Counted from the first letter of the stretch, positions 53,679 to 63,198 are shown. The stretch is DNA of 64,000 bases from Proteiniborus sp. MB09-C3 (GCF_030263895.1 NZ_CP127161.1:3720001-3784000); one strand, 5' to 3'. Numbers and translations: made by a program. Notes: generated by a model not told the origin, from the sequence alone.

Positions 53679-54635
53679 CTATCTTAAGAAATCTACTAGA
53701 CTAGGCTGGATAATTCTTGCTCCTGCTGACATAGATGCTAGATATACGCTTTCTGCCATTTTAAAGTTCATAATTACCTCTGCTAAGTCTGCATCCTCAT
53801 TTTCTGATAGCAGTCTTTTAAAGTTTACGGCATCTGAGTCTAGTCTTTTTTGAGTCATTTCCAGTCTATTAGTCTTAGCTCCTATTTCGGCTTTTACTTC
53901 AAGTGTATTGCTAATTGAAGCATCTATAGTGCCTAAGCTATTACTTAATGCAGTAAAATCTTCATCTTCCAAATATTGCTCTATTTCTTCAAACATTTTT
54001 ACAAGATAAGAATCATCTCCAGTACTCGCAGAAGCTGCACCATAGTCAGGAGTAGTTCCTACACCGAAAACTCTCATTCCTACTACATTTACATCAATAT
54101 TTTCAGAAACTCCAACATTATAAGAAGATATTTCATTATTTTTCAATGTTTGATTTGGTTCTGAAGGGTCATTTTTAAGATAATATTTACCATTTTCATC
54201 TAGTAAAGGTCTATCTGTCTTAAACCCTGTAAATATTGATCTACCTGCATGTGTTGTGTTAGCAACTTGAACCACTTGATTTTTTAGTTCTGTTATTTCT
54301 TTTTTTATCATTTCCAGGTCTTCTTTATTTTTTGTACCATTTGCTGCATCTTCTGCAAGATATCTTGTTCTATTGAGCACTTCTCCAAGATGGGTTAGTG
54401 CATCCTCTGTAGTATACATCCAAGCAACAGCATCTCTCAGATTATTCTTATACTGTTCTATTTTTGATTGATCTGTATATAGCTTTAAGCTCTTTGATAC
54501 TCCTATAGGATTATCTGAAGGAACTTGAAATAATTTACCTGATTGATATTGAGTTTGAAGCTTTTCCATTCTTCTTAAGTTTTTATTTAAGTTACCCATC
54601 ATGTTTCTTACAAGCATACTGTTTGTTATTCTCAA
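53679..54635 (-). CDS. flgL: Flagellar hook-associated protein 3 FlgL
   Basis: 318 residues, RITNSMLVRNMMGNLNKN opening, QSGKLFQVPSDNPIGVSKSL, AGRSIFTGFKTDRP, and the flagellin-like C-terminal helix (AEIGAKTNRLEMTQKRL, EDADLAEVIMNFKMAESVYLAS). Joins the hook to the filament with FlgK. The GTG at 54644 lies within GAGGTG; the TTG at 54635 is the probable start, giving the usual MRITN beginning. Confidence 0.95.
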   Translation of the reverse strand: MRITNSMLVRNMMGNLNKNLRRMEKLQTQYQSGKLFQVPSDNPIGVSKSLKLYTDQSKIEQYKNNLRDAVAWMYTTEDALTHLGEVLNRTRYLAEDAANGTKNKEDLEMIKKEITELKNQVVQVANTTHAGRSIFTGFKTDRPLLDENGKYYLKNDPSEPNQTLKNNEISSYNVGVSENIDVNVVGMRVFGVGTTPDYGAASASTGDDSYLVKMFEEIEQYLEDEDFTALSNSLGTIDASISNTLEVKAEIGAKTNRLEMTQKRLDSDAVNFKRLLSENEDADLAEVIMNFKMAESVYLASMSAGARIIQPSLVDFLR

Positions 54636-54694
54636 TTTATTCACCTCTTTTTATGGACGCCTGAGGCGCTCCTACTGTACTACTATAAATGCGA

Positions 54695-54721
54695 GATTCT
54701 TCGCTGACGCTCAGAATGACA
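54695..54721 (+). repeat. Hairpin repeat family 1, copy f
   Basis: GATTCTTCGCTGACG then CTCAGAATGACA, between flgL and flgK. Confidence 0.75.
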
Positions 54722-54753
54722 ACTTTAATTAATTCTCAATCCTCAATTCTCTT

Positions 54754-56226
54754 CTATCTTCCCACTAATCCCAATCTGTTTACAGTTATGTCATATAGTG
54801 CATCTAATGTACTTATCATCTTTGCTGATGCTGTATATGTTTTCATAAACCTAACCATATCTGCCATTTCTTCATCTGGGTCTACTGAAGATACTGAATC
54901 TATTCTTGTTTCAACACTTCCTACTATAAGTGCTTGGTTATCCTTCATTCTTATTGCGTATTGGCTAGATACCCCTAGGGTAGATATTATAGATGTTGCA
55001 TAGTCCTCAGGTGTTCCTTGGGAATATGTGCTTCCACTAAAGAAAGTCTTACTTTCTCTTAGTTTTATGAGCTCTAATATGTTTTTATTGTTCTCAATGC
55101 CATTAGGATCAGTTGGTAAAGAAGGATCATCTGGGTTTCGACCTGCCGCTATGTTATCTAAGCTATCTTTTATCGACTGTGCTATAGATATGTTATCAGC
55201 CCTAATGTCTCCACCGCCTAGTGCTTCAAAGAAGTCTCCTCCTGCAACACCATTAGCATTGTAACCTTCTTTATGTACCTTATTTATTTGTTCAGCGAAT
55301 ATTTTAGCAAACTCATCAAGTCTCTTTACATAATATGGTATGCCACCATATTCACCATTTACTCCAGTCCCATCTCTTACATCTAGTAATCCTTTAAGCT
55401 CTCCACTTTTCAAAGCTACCTTATTTCCATTTTCCCATTCAACTTGTGCCAGTTCTTCACCTGTTATTTCGCTAACCTCTGTTCTTGGTGGATGTTTTAG
55501 CTTACTAAGGTTTGAATGCTCTACTAGAGAGGCTCCTCCTATAGATACCTTGTACTTTCCGTCTTGTTCGCTTACCTGCACATTTACTATCTTGGATAGT
55601 TCACTTACTAGTAAATCTCTCTGGTCCCTTAAATCATTAGCCTTGTTTCCATCTAGCTCAAGCCTGTATATTTGCTCATTTAAGTTTTTTATTTGAGAGC
55701 CTATATCATTTACCTTCTTGATTTGAGCACCTATCTGATAATTCGTATCCTTTTCAAGATTATATAGCTTAGTAGCAGTTTCATTAAGATGGTTTGTCAT
55801 AGCTACAGCCTTTTCTCTAACTGCTACTCTATAGGAATCATCACCAGGATTTTTACTTAAGTCTTCTAAGGCGCCAAAGAATTGGTCCACATATTTGCTT
55901 AAGCCTTCTTCCCCATTTTCCTTTAAGATATGCTCTATATCCACTAAAGTGTTTCGCTTTATTTCCCATTCGCCTAAAGGTGCATTTTCTGTCCTAAACT
56001 TATAATCTAGATATGAATCCCGCACTCTTTCTACTGATGTTATATTAGTACCTGTCCCCACAAAGCCAATACCTGGCAAGCGATGTGGTGATGTAGCGTT
56101 TTGTGTAGCTACCTGTCTTGAGTAGCCTTCTGCATTTGCATTTGCTATATTGTGATTTGTAACATATAATCTTCTTTGACTAGCAAGTAGTCCTGAAACT
56201 GCTGTATTAAAACCTAACCAACTCAT
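54754..56226 (-). CDS. flgK: Flagellar hook-associated protein 1 FlgK (copy 1)
   Basis: 490 residues: FNTAVSGLLASQRRLYVTNH with the canonical NIANANAEGYSRQ, HAP1 core ELDGNKANDLRDQRDLLVSEL, and C-terminal DEEMADMVRFMKTYTASAKM with VNRLGLVGR. Forms the first junction ring on the hook. GAGGTGACTAA precedes the ATG. It is the copy closer to the consensus of the two tandem flgK genes. Confidence 0.96.
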   Translation of the reverse strand: MSWLGFNTAVSGLLASQRRLYVTNHNIANANAEGYSRQVATQNATSPHRLPGIGFVGTGTNITSVERVRDSYLDYKFRTENAPLGEWEIKRNTLVDIEHILKENGEEGLSKYVDQFFGALEDLSKNPGDDSYRVAVREKAVAMTNHLNETATKLYNLEKDTNYQIGAQIKKVNDIGSQIKNLNEQIYRLELDGNKANDLRDQRDLLVSELSKIVNVQVSEQDGKYKVSIGGASLVEHSNLSKLKHPPRTEVSEITGEELAQVEWENGNKVALKSGELKGLLDVRDGTGVNGEYGGIPYYVKRLDEFAKIFAEQINKVHKEGYNANGVAGGDFFEALGGGDIRADNISIAQSIKDSLDNIAAGRNPDDPSLPTDPNGIENNKNILELIKLRESKTFFSGSTYSQGTPEDYATSIISTLGVSSQYAIRMKDNQALIVGSVETRIDSVSSVDPDEEMADMVRFMKTYTASAKMISTLDALYDITVNRLGLVGR

Positions 56227-56265
56227 TTAGTCACCTCATTCGATTCATAATTCTTTTAAATACTA

Positions 56266-56292
56266 GATCCTTCGCTAGCGCTCAGGATGACA
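56266..56292 (+). repeat. Hairpin repeat family 1, copy g
   Basis: GATCCTTCGCTAGCG then CTCAGGATGACA, between the two flgK genes. Confidence 0.75.
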
Positions 56293-56330
56293 ACTCTCCG
56301 TTTTCTATTCTCAGTTTCAAATTGTTATTC

Positions 56331-57782
56331 CTATCTTCCCACTATCCCCATCTTGTTTACTATTTGTTCAATCATCTCATCTATGGCATTTATTAACCTT
56401 GCATTTGCATTGTATGCATGTTGGAATTTAATCATTTCAGTCATTTCTTCGTCTAAGGAAACCCCTGACAATGAACTCCTTCTATCGTCAATTTGGTTTA
56501 CTACCATTTCATGTGCATTGCTCATAGTTATAGCTTCATTGCCAGCTATACCAAAGTCAGTAATTATATCTCTATAGAAATTATCAGGATTTGTTTTACC
56601 GTCATTGAATATTCCGGTATATCTCAATTTTGCTATAGCTTCTGCTATTTTACCATCTCCAATATCTCCTGACTCTGAAGCTGCTATTTCATCTAATGAA
56701 TCTAAGACATCATTTAACTTTATATTTCCTGCCCAATGTTCATTACTTGGATCTTGTTTAACAAAAAAGTCTATTCCTGTGTTTCCAGTAAGTGTCTTTC
56801 CTGTACTGTGTATTTCATTAATGGCCTCTGATAACCCTTTGACATACTCATCCAGCTGTTTTTTCATAGTAGGTATTATATATTTATATTCAGTTGTATC
56901 TGTTATTTCAGACTCCTGACCATAGTATCCTCTAGCATATAATAAACCTATCAATTCTCCGCTTTTTAAATCTCTTTCTGGTAAAAGCTCTTCGCCTGTA
57001 TCCTTCCAAAATACATCTACAAAAGGACTTCCATTATTTTTAGCCTCAATTTCTCTATGTATGCCATCTGACACAATATGTGCGCCGCCAACGGCTACAT
57101 TAATGGCTCCATTGTTGCTTGTATAGTAATCAACCTTTACTATCTGAGATAATCTATCTAAATAACCGTTTCTAGTGTCTCTATAGTCATTTGCAGTAAC
57201 TCCCATGGCTTCCGCAGACATTATTTTAGTATTTAATTCAGCTATGCCATTTGTCAGATAGTTAACTTCATCTACTATATTTTTTATATTATTATCTAGA
57301 TTAAACTGTAAGGATTCTAGCTGTGTGTACATATGATTTACTGAGCCTACAAACTCTATGGCTCTTTCTCTCAAAAGTCCTCTAGCAGTTTGACTACCAG
57401 GAGTTTTATACACTTCCTCCCATGAGCCCCAAAACTTATCCATCAAGCCTTGCATTGCATCTTCCGAAAGCTCTCGAACTATACCTTCTACTTGATCGAA
57501 AACATTGGACCTTGAAACCCAGTACCCAAGCTCTGAAGCTTCTTTCCTGACCTTTGTATCTAAAAATTCATCTCTTATCTGTCTAATCTGCTGAACATCT
57601 ACCCCTGTTCCAATATAATTAGTTAAACTAATTCTAGAGTACCTTGAATCGGCGTGTAACGCCTGCTGTCTTACATACAAAGGGTTGTCTGAGTTTGCTA
57701 TATTATGTGAAATTGTATCTAGGGATCTTTTATTTGCATATAATCCCGATATTCCAATGGATAATCCTCTAAAAGAAGACAT
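56331..57782 (-). CDS. flgK: Second FlgK-like hook-associated protein
   Basis: 483 residues with the FlgK plan (SFRGLSIGISGLYANKRSL, MGVTANDYRDTRNGYLDRLS, EEMTEMIKFQHAYNANARLI, VNKMGIVGR), but the N-terminal heptad reads NIANSDNPLYVRQ instead of NIANxxTPGYSRQ. It is clearly divergent from copy 1 over its whole length, so this is an old paralogue rather than a recent copy. It probably makes a second or specialised junction protein. 16 bases downstream of flgN. Confidence 0.92.
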   Translation of the reverse strand: MSSFRGLSIGISGLYANKRSLDTISHNIANSDNPLYVRQQALHADSRYSRISLTNYIGTGVDVQQIRQIRDEFLDTKVRKEASELGYWVSRSNVFDQVEGIVRELSEDAMQGLMDKFWGSWEEVYKTPGSQTARGLLRERAIEFVGSVNHMYTQLESLQFNLDNNIKNIVDEVNYLTNGIAELNTKIMSAEAMGVTANDYRDTRNGYLDRLSQIVKVDYYTSNNGAINVAVGGAHIVSDGIHREIEAKNNGSPFVDVFWKDTGEELLPERDLKSGELIGLLYARGYYGQESEITDTTEYKYIIPTMKKQLDEYVKGLSEAINEIHSTGKTLTGNTGIDFFVKQDPSNEHWAGNIKLNDVLDSLDEIAASESGDIGDGKIAEAIAKLRYTGIFNDGKTNPDNFYRDIITDFGIAGNEAITMSNAHEMVVNQIDDRRSSLSGVSLDEEMTEMIKFQHAYNANARLINAIDEMIEQIVNKMGIVGR

Positions 57783-57798
57783 TTAATCTCCTGCCTTT

Positions 57799-58299
57799 CT
57801 ATGCTTTAGTATCAAATAAGCTGATTTTTTGTGAAGTCTGCTCCTTCTGAACCTTATTATTATATATTCCTCGATCTGATGTATTTGTCAAAAGGTTAAT
57901 ATTCACTTCTATATACTCTAGAGTGTCTTTAATGAGCAAACTATTTAAATCATTTTTTTCTTTTAAGGAATTAAGCACCTTAGAAAACTTTTTAGTAATG
58001 CTCTCTATTTCCTGCTTTATTCCATCAGAATTGTCAATATGATTTAATAAATCCGTTACAGTCGAATCTTCTTTGATGCCTAAATGTTTGTGAATATTAT
58101 TAATTACCTTTTCTCTTCTTTCTTCAAGCTGTCCTAGTTTTAATATAAGGCTGTTCTCCACTTGTGTAATATTATCTAAATCATTAATTCTTCCACTCGT
58201 AATAATCTCTGTTTTTTTTACTGTCAATTCATGCATTTCTTCATATACCTTTAATTCATCTAATAAAACATCCTTTAGTTCTTCCGTGAGGACTTTCAT
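57799..58299 (-). CDS. flgN: FlgN-family flagellar chaperone
   Basis: 166 residues, helical: LTEELKDVLLDELKVYEEMHEL, LDNITQVENSLILKLGQLE, LIKDTLEYIEVNINLL, as expected of FlgN, chaperone of FlgK and FlgL. The ATG at 58299 follows GGCGGTGATTTG; the TTG at 58302 is an alternative. It sits between flgM and flgK as in Bacillus. Confidence 0.9.
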   Translation of the reverse strand: MKVLTEELKDVLLDELKVYEEMHELTVKKTEIITSGRINDLDNITQVENSLILKLGQLEERREKVINNIHKHLGIKEDSTVTDLLNHIDNSDGIKQEIESITKKFSKVLNSLKEKNDLNSLLIKDTLEYIEVNINLLTNTSDRGIYNNKVQKEQTSQKISLFDTKA

Positions 58300-58315
58300 C
58301 AAATCACCGCCTGTC

Positions 58316-58609
58316 CTATGCTTTTTTATCGAAGCTTACATTTTCTAATATTTTTTCAGCAATCTTACCTGCATCTATTACATATGTTCCTGTTCGAATC
58401 TGCTCTTTAATAGCTTCTACCTTTTCTTTTCTTATATCTGGAACATTTTTTATTGCATTCATAGCAATCTGATAATCTTTGGCAGTATCCGATAAACTAA
58501 GCTGGTCGTTTTTACTTACTTTATTAGCCTTAGAAGATTCTTTGCTAATTTCCTGCTTTCTATAAGCCTGCATTATTTTATTTATGTTATTGTTATTGAA
58601 AATTTTCAT
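58316..58609 (-). CDS. flgM: Anti-sigma-D (anti-sigma-28) factor FlgM
   Basis: 97 residues: an unfolded N-terminal half (KIFNNNNINKIMQAYRKQE) and the sigma-binding C-terminal half (QLSLSDTAKDYQIAMNAI, RKEKVEAIKEQIRTGTYVID, KIAEKIL). It holds sigma-D until the hook is complete. First gene of flgM-flgN-flgK-flgK-flgL-DUF6470-fliW-csrA, behind a sigma-D promoter, so part of a feedback loop. Confidence 0.95.
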   Translation of the reverse strand: MKIFNNNNINKIMQAYRKQEISKESSKANKVSKNDQLSLSDTAKDYQIAMNAIKNVPDIRKEKVEAIKEQIRTGTYVIDAGKIAEKILENVSFDKKA

Positions 58610-58644
58610 AAAAACACCCCATTCATATCCGTCATCTAAATATA

Positions 58645-58672
58645 TTATCGGTAGGAATGGGGTATAACTTTA
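58645..58672 (-). promoter_or_regulatory. Sigma-D (FliA)-type promoter of the flgM operon
   Basis: TAAA (58669-58672), 15-16 bases, TACCGATAA (58645-58653) on the minus strand, 36 bases ahead of the flgM start. Confidence 0.8.
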
Positions 58673-58680
58673 ATTTTTTA

Positions 58681-59094
58681 TTATTTTTTGCGTCTTTCAG
58701 CAATATACATCCTATCGCTACTCTTTCCTAGGTCTTTTCTAGATCCAGGAATATTGCCTGATACTGCACCTCTAAACTCTCTCTCCATTTCAGAAATGCA
58801 TTTGTTGCAGAATTTTCCCGTTTTAATAGGTGCCCCACATCTTTCACAGTCTAATATTAAATTCGGGCTGCTATCTGTTATTTCCAGCTTACCTTCTCTT
58901 AAAAATTTCAATATTTTCTTTGTATCTACACCAGTTACCTCTGATACCGTCTGAATATCGGCACCTGGATTATCGTAAAGGAAATCTTTAACTGCTTTAA
59001 ATTCTTCTACATCACTATTTCTGCATATTGGGCACAAATCAAAACTATCGTTCGCAAAAATTCTATTACATTTTTTACAGTTTTTTATATTCAT
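58681..59094 (-). CDS. yvyF: YvyF-like flagellar-operon zinc-ribbon protein
   Basis: 137 residues: N-terminal CKKCNRIF...CPICR, a middle helix-turn-helix-like DIQTVSEVTGVDTKKILKFLREG, and a second CERCGAPIKTGKFCNKC ribbon: the YvyF (TIGR03826) pattern. The place between comF and flgM equals that in Bacillus. It is thought to regulate flagellar genes; mode unknown. The ATG at 59094 follows GGGGGTG. Confidence 0.9.
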   Translation of the reverse strand: MNIKNCKKCNRIFANDSFDLCPICRNSDVEEFKAVKDFLYDNPGADIQTVSEVTGVDTKKILKFLREGKLEITDSSPNLILDCERCGAPIKTGKFCNKCISEMEREFRGAVSGNIPGSRKDLGKSSDRMYIAERRKK

Positions 59095-59211
59095 ATGTTT
59101 CACCCCCGAACAACAAATAAATTCTCTGCTACGTCTTTAAGAATAGTTTTCGATACTTTATGATAAAATCCTTCTTTTTCTTACCTAATTTTTAGGATTG
59201 ATAATTTAGTC

Positions 59212-59961
59212 CTATAAATGTCTTCCTGTAGCAATGGTAAGCACTATTATTTCCGCCGCACCACTTTCTATGAGAGTTCTCGAACATTCATTTACTGTAG
59301 CGCCTGTAGTGAATATATCGTCAACTAAAAGAATCCTTTTTTCTTTAAATACCCTGTTATTCTTGGTTTTAAAAGCCCCTTTTATATTTTGCTGTCTTTC
59401 ATATCTATCTAGCTTGTTTTGTATTTTAGTGGCTCTTATTCTTATGAGATTGTTATTGTCTAGTGGTACATCTAGCTTTGATGAGATGTATCTAGCTAAA
59501 AGCTCGGATTGGTTGTAGCCTCTTTCTGCTTTCCTAGATCTGTGAAGAGGCACTGGAACTATAAGGTCGATATGGCCTATATTTTCTTTTTCTAACTCAT
59601 ATAGCATTAGCTCACCAAAGGATTTGTACATATATGGCTTTGATTCATATTTGAACCTGTAGATAGCCTTTCTTAAAATCCCTGAAAACTCCAAGGGAGA
59701 AATGGCTCTTGTAAAATAAAACGTCTTATTTGCACAATAGCTGCATCTGTCTGAGATATTTCCCTCATAGGTAGGCTTGCCGCAGGTAGAGCATTTATCC
59801 TCGTTAATGAAGGAAAGCTTGTCCCTGCAATCACTGCATAGATGATCTTCCTTTACGTCCTCATCATAATGGTCGCAGTAAAAGCATACTCCTTCTTCTG
59901 GAAACAAGAGATCTAATGCAGAATTGTATAATTTCTTTAGTAGGTTTTCTTTGTTAGACAT
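59212..59961 (-). CDS. comF: ComF family protein (phosphoribosyltransferase fold)
   Basis: 249 residues: an N-terminal double zinc ribbon (CFYCDHYD, CSDCRDKL, CSTCGKP, CSYC), then the PRTase domain with LIVPVPLHRSRKAERGYNQSELLA and ILLVDDIFTTGATVNEC, the PRPP loop. Late competence protein needed for ssDNA uptake (Bacillus ComFC). The ATG at 59961 follows GGAGG by five bases; the frame extends to 60066 without a site. comFA is absent next to it; recD2 is there instead. Confidence 0.93.
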   Translation of the reverse strand: MSNKENLLKKLYNSALDLLFPEEGVCFYCDHYDEDVKEDHLCSDCRDKLSFINEDKCSTCGKPTYEGNISDRCSYCANKTFYFTRAISPLEFSGILRKAIYRFKYESKPYMYKSFGELMLYELEKENIGHIDLIVPVPLHRSRKAERGYNQSELLARYISSKLDVPLDNNNLIRIRATKIQNKLDRYERQQNIKGAFKTKNNRVFKEKRILLVDDIFTTGATVNECSRTLIESGAAEIIVLTIATGRHL

Positions 59962-59995
59962 GACAACCTCCATAAACTTAAATCCATCGCTAGTA

Positions 59996-60078
59996 GATCC
60001 TTCGTGAGTAAGGTTTATACTGTCAGTCTCAGGATGACAAAATACTTGTCGGCTTATATGGTCCATCTCAGGATGACA
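59996..60078 (+). repeat. Hairpin repeat family 1, copy h and a half copy
   Basis: GATCCTTCGTGAG ... CTCAGGATGACA at 59996-60039 has an enlarged loop; CTCAGGATGACA recurs alone at 60067-60078. Confidence 0.6.
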
Positions 60079-60109
60079 ATTCTCAATTATAAAACAGCCA
60101 ATAGCCGTT

Positions 60110-62341
60110 TTACTCCCTCATCATCATGTCGAAGACTTTCAAAAGTCTTTTATCAAGACCTGAGTACCTTTTTAATATTCTATTATTATTTATCATCATA
60201 TGCATATATTTTTCCATGCCTACTAATACTACTAACTCTTTTGCTCTTGTAATAGCTGTATATAGCAGATTTCTTGTAAGAAGCATAGGAGGCCCCCAGC
60301 ATACTGGCATGATCACTACAGGAAATTCACTTCCTTGGCTTTTATGGATTGTTGTAGCATAGGCAAGTCTTAGCTCATCAAGCTGATTAAAGCTATATAT
60401 TACTTCCTTATTATCGTCAAATAGTACTGTAAGCTCGCTTTCCTCTTCATCAATAGCAGTTATAAATCCAAAATCTCCATTAAAAACTCCTTCACCTTCA
60501 GTAATGCTTCCATCCTTTTCCTCAAGAATCCATTTAGTCTTATAATTGTTCTTTATCTGCATTACCTTATCCCCTACTCTAAACAGCATGTCTCCAGATT
60601 TCTTTTCTGCTTTTAGGTGATGCTTAGGATTTAATGCTTGCTGGAGCTTTTCATTTAATGCATTTACACCTGCATCTCCTTTTTTCATAGATGTAAGTAT
60701 CTGAATATCTCTAGCTGGATCGTATCCGTTAAATTTAGGCAGTCTCTCTTGGCTTAGTTCAATTATTGTATCTACTATGCTTTCAGAGCTTAATCTAGTC
60801 ATAAAGAAGAAATCCTTATCCTTTACATTTAGGTATGGAGCTTCCCCTTTATTGATTCTATGTGCATTTACTACTATCATACTTTCTCTTGCCTGTCTAA
60901 AAATCTCGTCTAGCTTTACTACTTTAACAATTTTACTATTTATAATATCCCTAAGAACATTTCCTGCCCCTACTGATGGCAGCTGATCTGTATCACCTAC
61001 TAATATTAGTCTGGTTCCCGGCAGTATTGCCTTTGTAAGATTGTTCATTAGAAGTATATCTACCATTGACATCTCGTCTATAATGACAACATCAGCTTCT
61101 ATTGGAGTTCCTTCATCTTTTGCAAAGTCCATTCCAAGCTCATCATCTACAAAGCCATATTCCAGAAGTCTATGGATGGTCTTGGCTTCTTTTCCCGATG
61201 CTTCACTCATTCTTTTAGCTGCTCTTCCAGTTGGTGCAGCCAATGTAACTGTAAGGCCCTTCTTTTCAAAAAGCTTTATAATGCTATTAATAGTAGTAGT
61301 CTTTCCGGTACCTGGCCCCCCTGTAACTACTAATAGTCCATTTTCTATGGCCTGTCTTATGGCTTCCTTCTGCTTTTCTGCAAATTTTATATTATCCTCT
61401 TCTTCAATATCTTCTATGACTCTATTTAAATCTATATCAAGGCTCTTTACCTCTGATCTCGATAGCTCAATTATTTTTTTACATACATTAGTCTCCGCAA
61501 AATAAAATGGCATATAGTATACGCATATTTCATCTCCATCTAGTCTTTCTAGCTGTATTTCCTGCTTTATGGCTAGACTTTTTATTCCATCAGCTACTAG
61601 TTCCCTTTCAACATTTAGCAGCTCTGATGTCAGCCTTATTAAGAGCTCCTGCGGTGCATAGGTATGGCCTTCTGCCGAAAACTCCATTAGCCTAAATTTA
61701 ATTCCAGCATTTATTCTATATGGTGATCTAAAATCTACTCCCATGCTTTGAGCTATTTTATCTGCCATTTTAAAGCCTATACCAACTATATCCTCTGATA
61801 ATCTGTAAGGATTTTCTTTTATTTTTATTATGGCTTCATTTCCATATTTTTTATATATTCTTATACCATAATTAGGTCCTATGCCGTAGTTTTGAAGGAA
61901 TATCATTATATCTCTCAGTTCTCTTTGTTCAATAAATGCCTCTGCAATCTTTTCAATCTTTTTTTCTCCTAAGCCTGGGATTTCTTTTAGTCTATCCGGA
62001 TTGTATTGCAGAATATCTAATGAATCTAAACCAAATTTTTCAGCTATTTTTTCTGCTGTCTTAGGTCCTATGCCTGGAATGAGGCCAGAAGAGAGATATT
62101 TGACTATACCATTTAATGTGGCAGGTACTACTGTAGAATATGTATCTACCTTTAGCTGTTGACCATAATTGACATGATACGTCCACTCTCCCTGCACATT
62201 AAGAGTTTCTCCTAAGCTAATAATAGGTATATATCCTACAATAGTGACTACATCATCGTCAGTTTCTAGTATTGCGATGGTGTAGCCATTAGATTCATTA
62301 TGAAATATGATTTCTTCGATAGTTCCTTGAAGAGTTACCAT
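60110..62341 (-). CDS. recD2: ATP-dependent DNA helicase RecD2
   Basis: 743 residues: N-terminal OB-like part and helix-hairpin-helix motifs (LIPGIGPKTAEKIAEKF, IPGLGEKKIEKIAEAF), then SF1B helicase domains with Walker A VVTGGPGTGKTTTINS, LAAPTGRAAKRM, Walker B VIIDEMSMVD, GDTDQLPSVGAGNVL and the C-terminal UvrD-like YATTIHKSQGSEFPVV and LLYTAITRAKELVVL. RecD2 is a 5'-3' helicase used in repair and fork handling without RecBC. GGGGG-rich site before ATG. Confidence 0.97.
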   Translation of the reverse strand: MVTLQGTIEEIIFHNESNGYTIAILETDDDVVTIVGYIPIISLGETLNVQGEWTYHVNYGQQLKVDTYSTVVPATLNGIVKYLSSGLIPGIGPKTAEKIAEKFGLDSLDILQYNPDRLKEIPGLGEKKIEKIAEAFIEQRELRDIMIFLQNYGIGPNYGIRIYKKYGNEAIIKIKENPYRLSEDIVGIGFKMADKIAQSMGVDFRSPYRINAGIKFRLMEFSAEGHTYAPQELLIRLTSELLNVERELVADGIKSLAIKQEIQLERLDGDEICVYYMPFYFAETNVCKKIIELSRSEVKSLDIDLNRVIEDIEEEDNIKFAEKQKEAIRQAIENGLLVVTGGPGTGKTTTINSIIKLFEKKGLTVTLAAPTGRAAKRMSEASGKEAKTIHRLLEYGFVDDELGMDFAKDEGTPIEADVVIIDEMSMVDILLMNNLTKAILPGTRLILVGDTDQLPSVGAGNVLRDIINSKIVKVVKLDEIFRQARESMIVVNAHRINKGEAPYLNVKDKDFFFMTRLSSESIVDTIIELSQERLPKFNGYDPARDIQILTSMKKGDAGVNALNEKLQQALNPKHHLKAEKKSGDMLFRVGDKVMQIKNNYKTKWILEEKDGSITEGEGVFNGDFGFITAIDEEESELTVLFDDNKEVIYSFNQLDELRLAYATTIHKSQGSEFPVVIMPVCWGPPMLLTRNLLYTAITRAKELVVLVGMEKYMHMMINNNRILKRYSGLDKRLLKVFDMMMRE

Positions 62342-62485
62342 TGCAAGTACCCCCAGTAAGTTTAATTAAAAATGGATCACGTTCTCCATCAAAATCTTAT
62401 TATAATAAGCTCATGTAGATTTGCTAAAAATGCATAGTAATAATTTTACTATCACTTAGCTATCGTATAGATATCTCTACATTAA

Positions 62486-63091
62486 TTATACACTAGAATG
62501 AGAAGACTTCAACAAGTTAATCTTGATATCCATCAATTCATTCCTGAGTGCAGCAATATCTCCTTTTGTTGCAGGCTTACTTAATTCGCTATAAAATCCT
62601 TGACCTTCCATAATAGTCACCCCAGTTCTTTTACAATAAGCATCCTTCACAATATGTGCATTTCTTATATTTCTTCTTGCAGACTCCATTCCTTGTAGTA
62701 CTTCTATGTAAAGCTCTTTATCTAGAGAAATATATATCCTGTTATTTTTCTTAATAATATCTTTTATAAAACCTATATTGAAATATCCAAGAGAGCCGTC
62801 ATTTTTGGATATGGGCTTTCTGACCTTTAGCGGTACAAATATATTATCCTTATTAAAGGGTAAAGGAACTATGTTTGCTGAACCAATAAGCTTTCCATAG
62901 TATTGCCTTGTAGAGCTAAGGTCAATCATAAAATGTTTTGCTAGTAATGTTATAAATGTTTTGATGCTTTTATTTATGTATTTTTCATCTTGATTTTTGG
63001 TGATTACCTTTGTGGAATTGCCTTCCATATCTATATACAATGGTAAAATAGCTATAATCTCGTTTGAAACTAGTTCTTCTACACTTATCAT
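62486..63091 (-). CDS. ComK-like competence transcription factor family (tentative)
   Basis: 201 residues. NEIIAILPLYIDMEGNSTKV, NKSIKTFITLLAKHF, TRQYYGKLIGSANIVPLP, FVPLKVRKPISKNDGSLGY and NIGFIKDII follow the ComK family outline, and length is close to Bacillus ComK (192). ComK activates DNA-uptake genes. The ATG at 63091 follows AAGGAG by nine bases; the longer frame to 63184 lies within the leader and starts at an unsupported TTG. A consensus promoter with an SOS box lies ~100 bases upstream, and recD2 and comF follow, all pointing to DNA uptake or repair. The family call is moderate. Confidence 0.5.
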   Translation of the reverse strand: MISVEELVSNEIIAILPLYIDMEGNSTKVITKNQDEKYINKSIKTFITLLAKHFMIDLSSTRQYYGKLIGSANIVPLPFNKDNIFVPLKVRKPISKNDGSLGYFNIGFIKDIIKKNNRIYISLDKELYIEVLQGMESARRNIRNAHIVKDAYCKRTGVTIMEGQGFYSELSKPATKGDIAALRNELMDIKINLLKSSHSSV

Positions 63092-63198
63092 TTTCTTCAA
63101 CTCCTTTCTTACATAGCAGGTTGACTTGAAAGTCAGCCTCAGTTTCTGTTCGTAGGACAATATTGAAAGTGTTCTGTGAACCAACCTATTTTTATATT

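Noticed and set aside
54754-57782. Assembly duplication of flgK
   Set aside because: The two proteins differ throughout, so it is not a repeated sequence read twice.
61041-61505. Plus-strand frame of 154 codons within recD2
   Set aside because: Antisense to the helicase motifs; Ser/Ile-rich shadow product.
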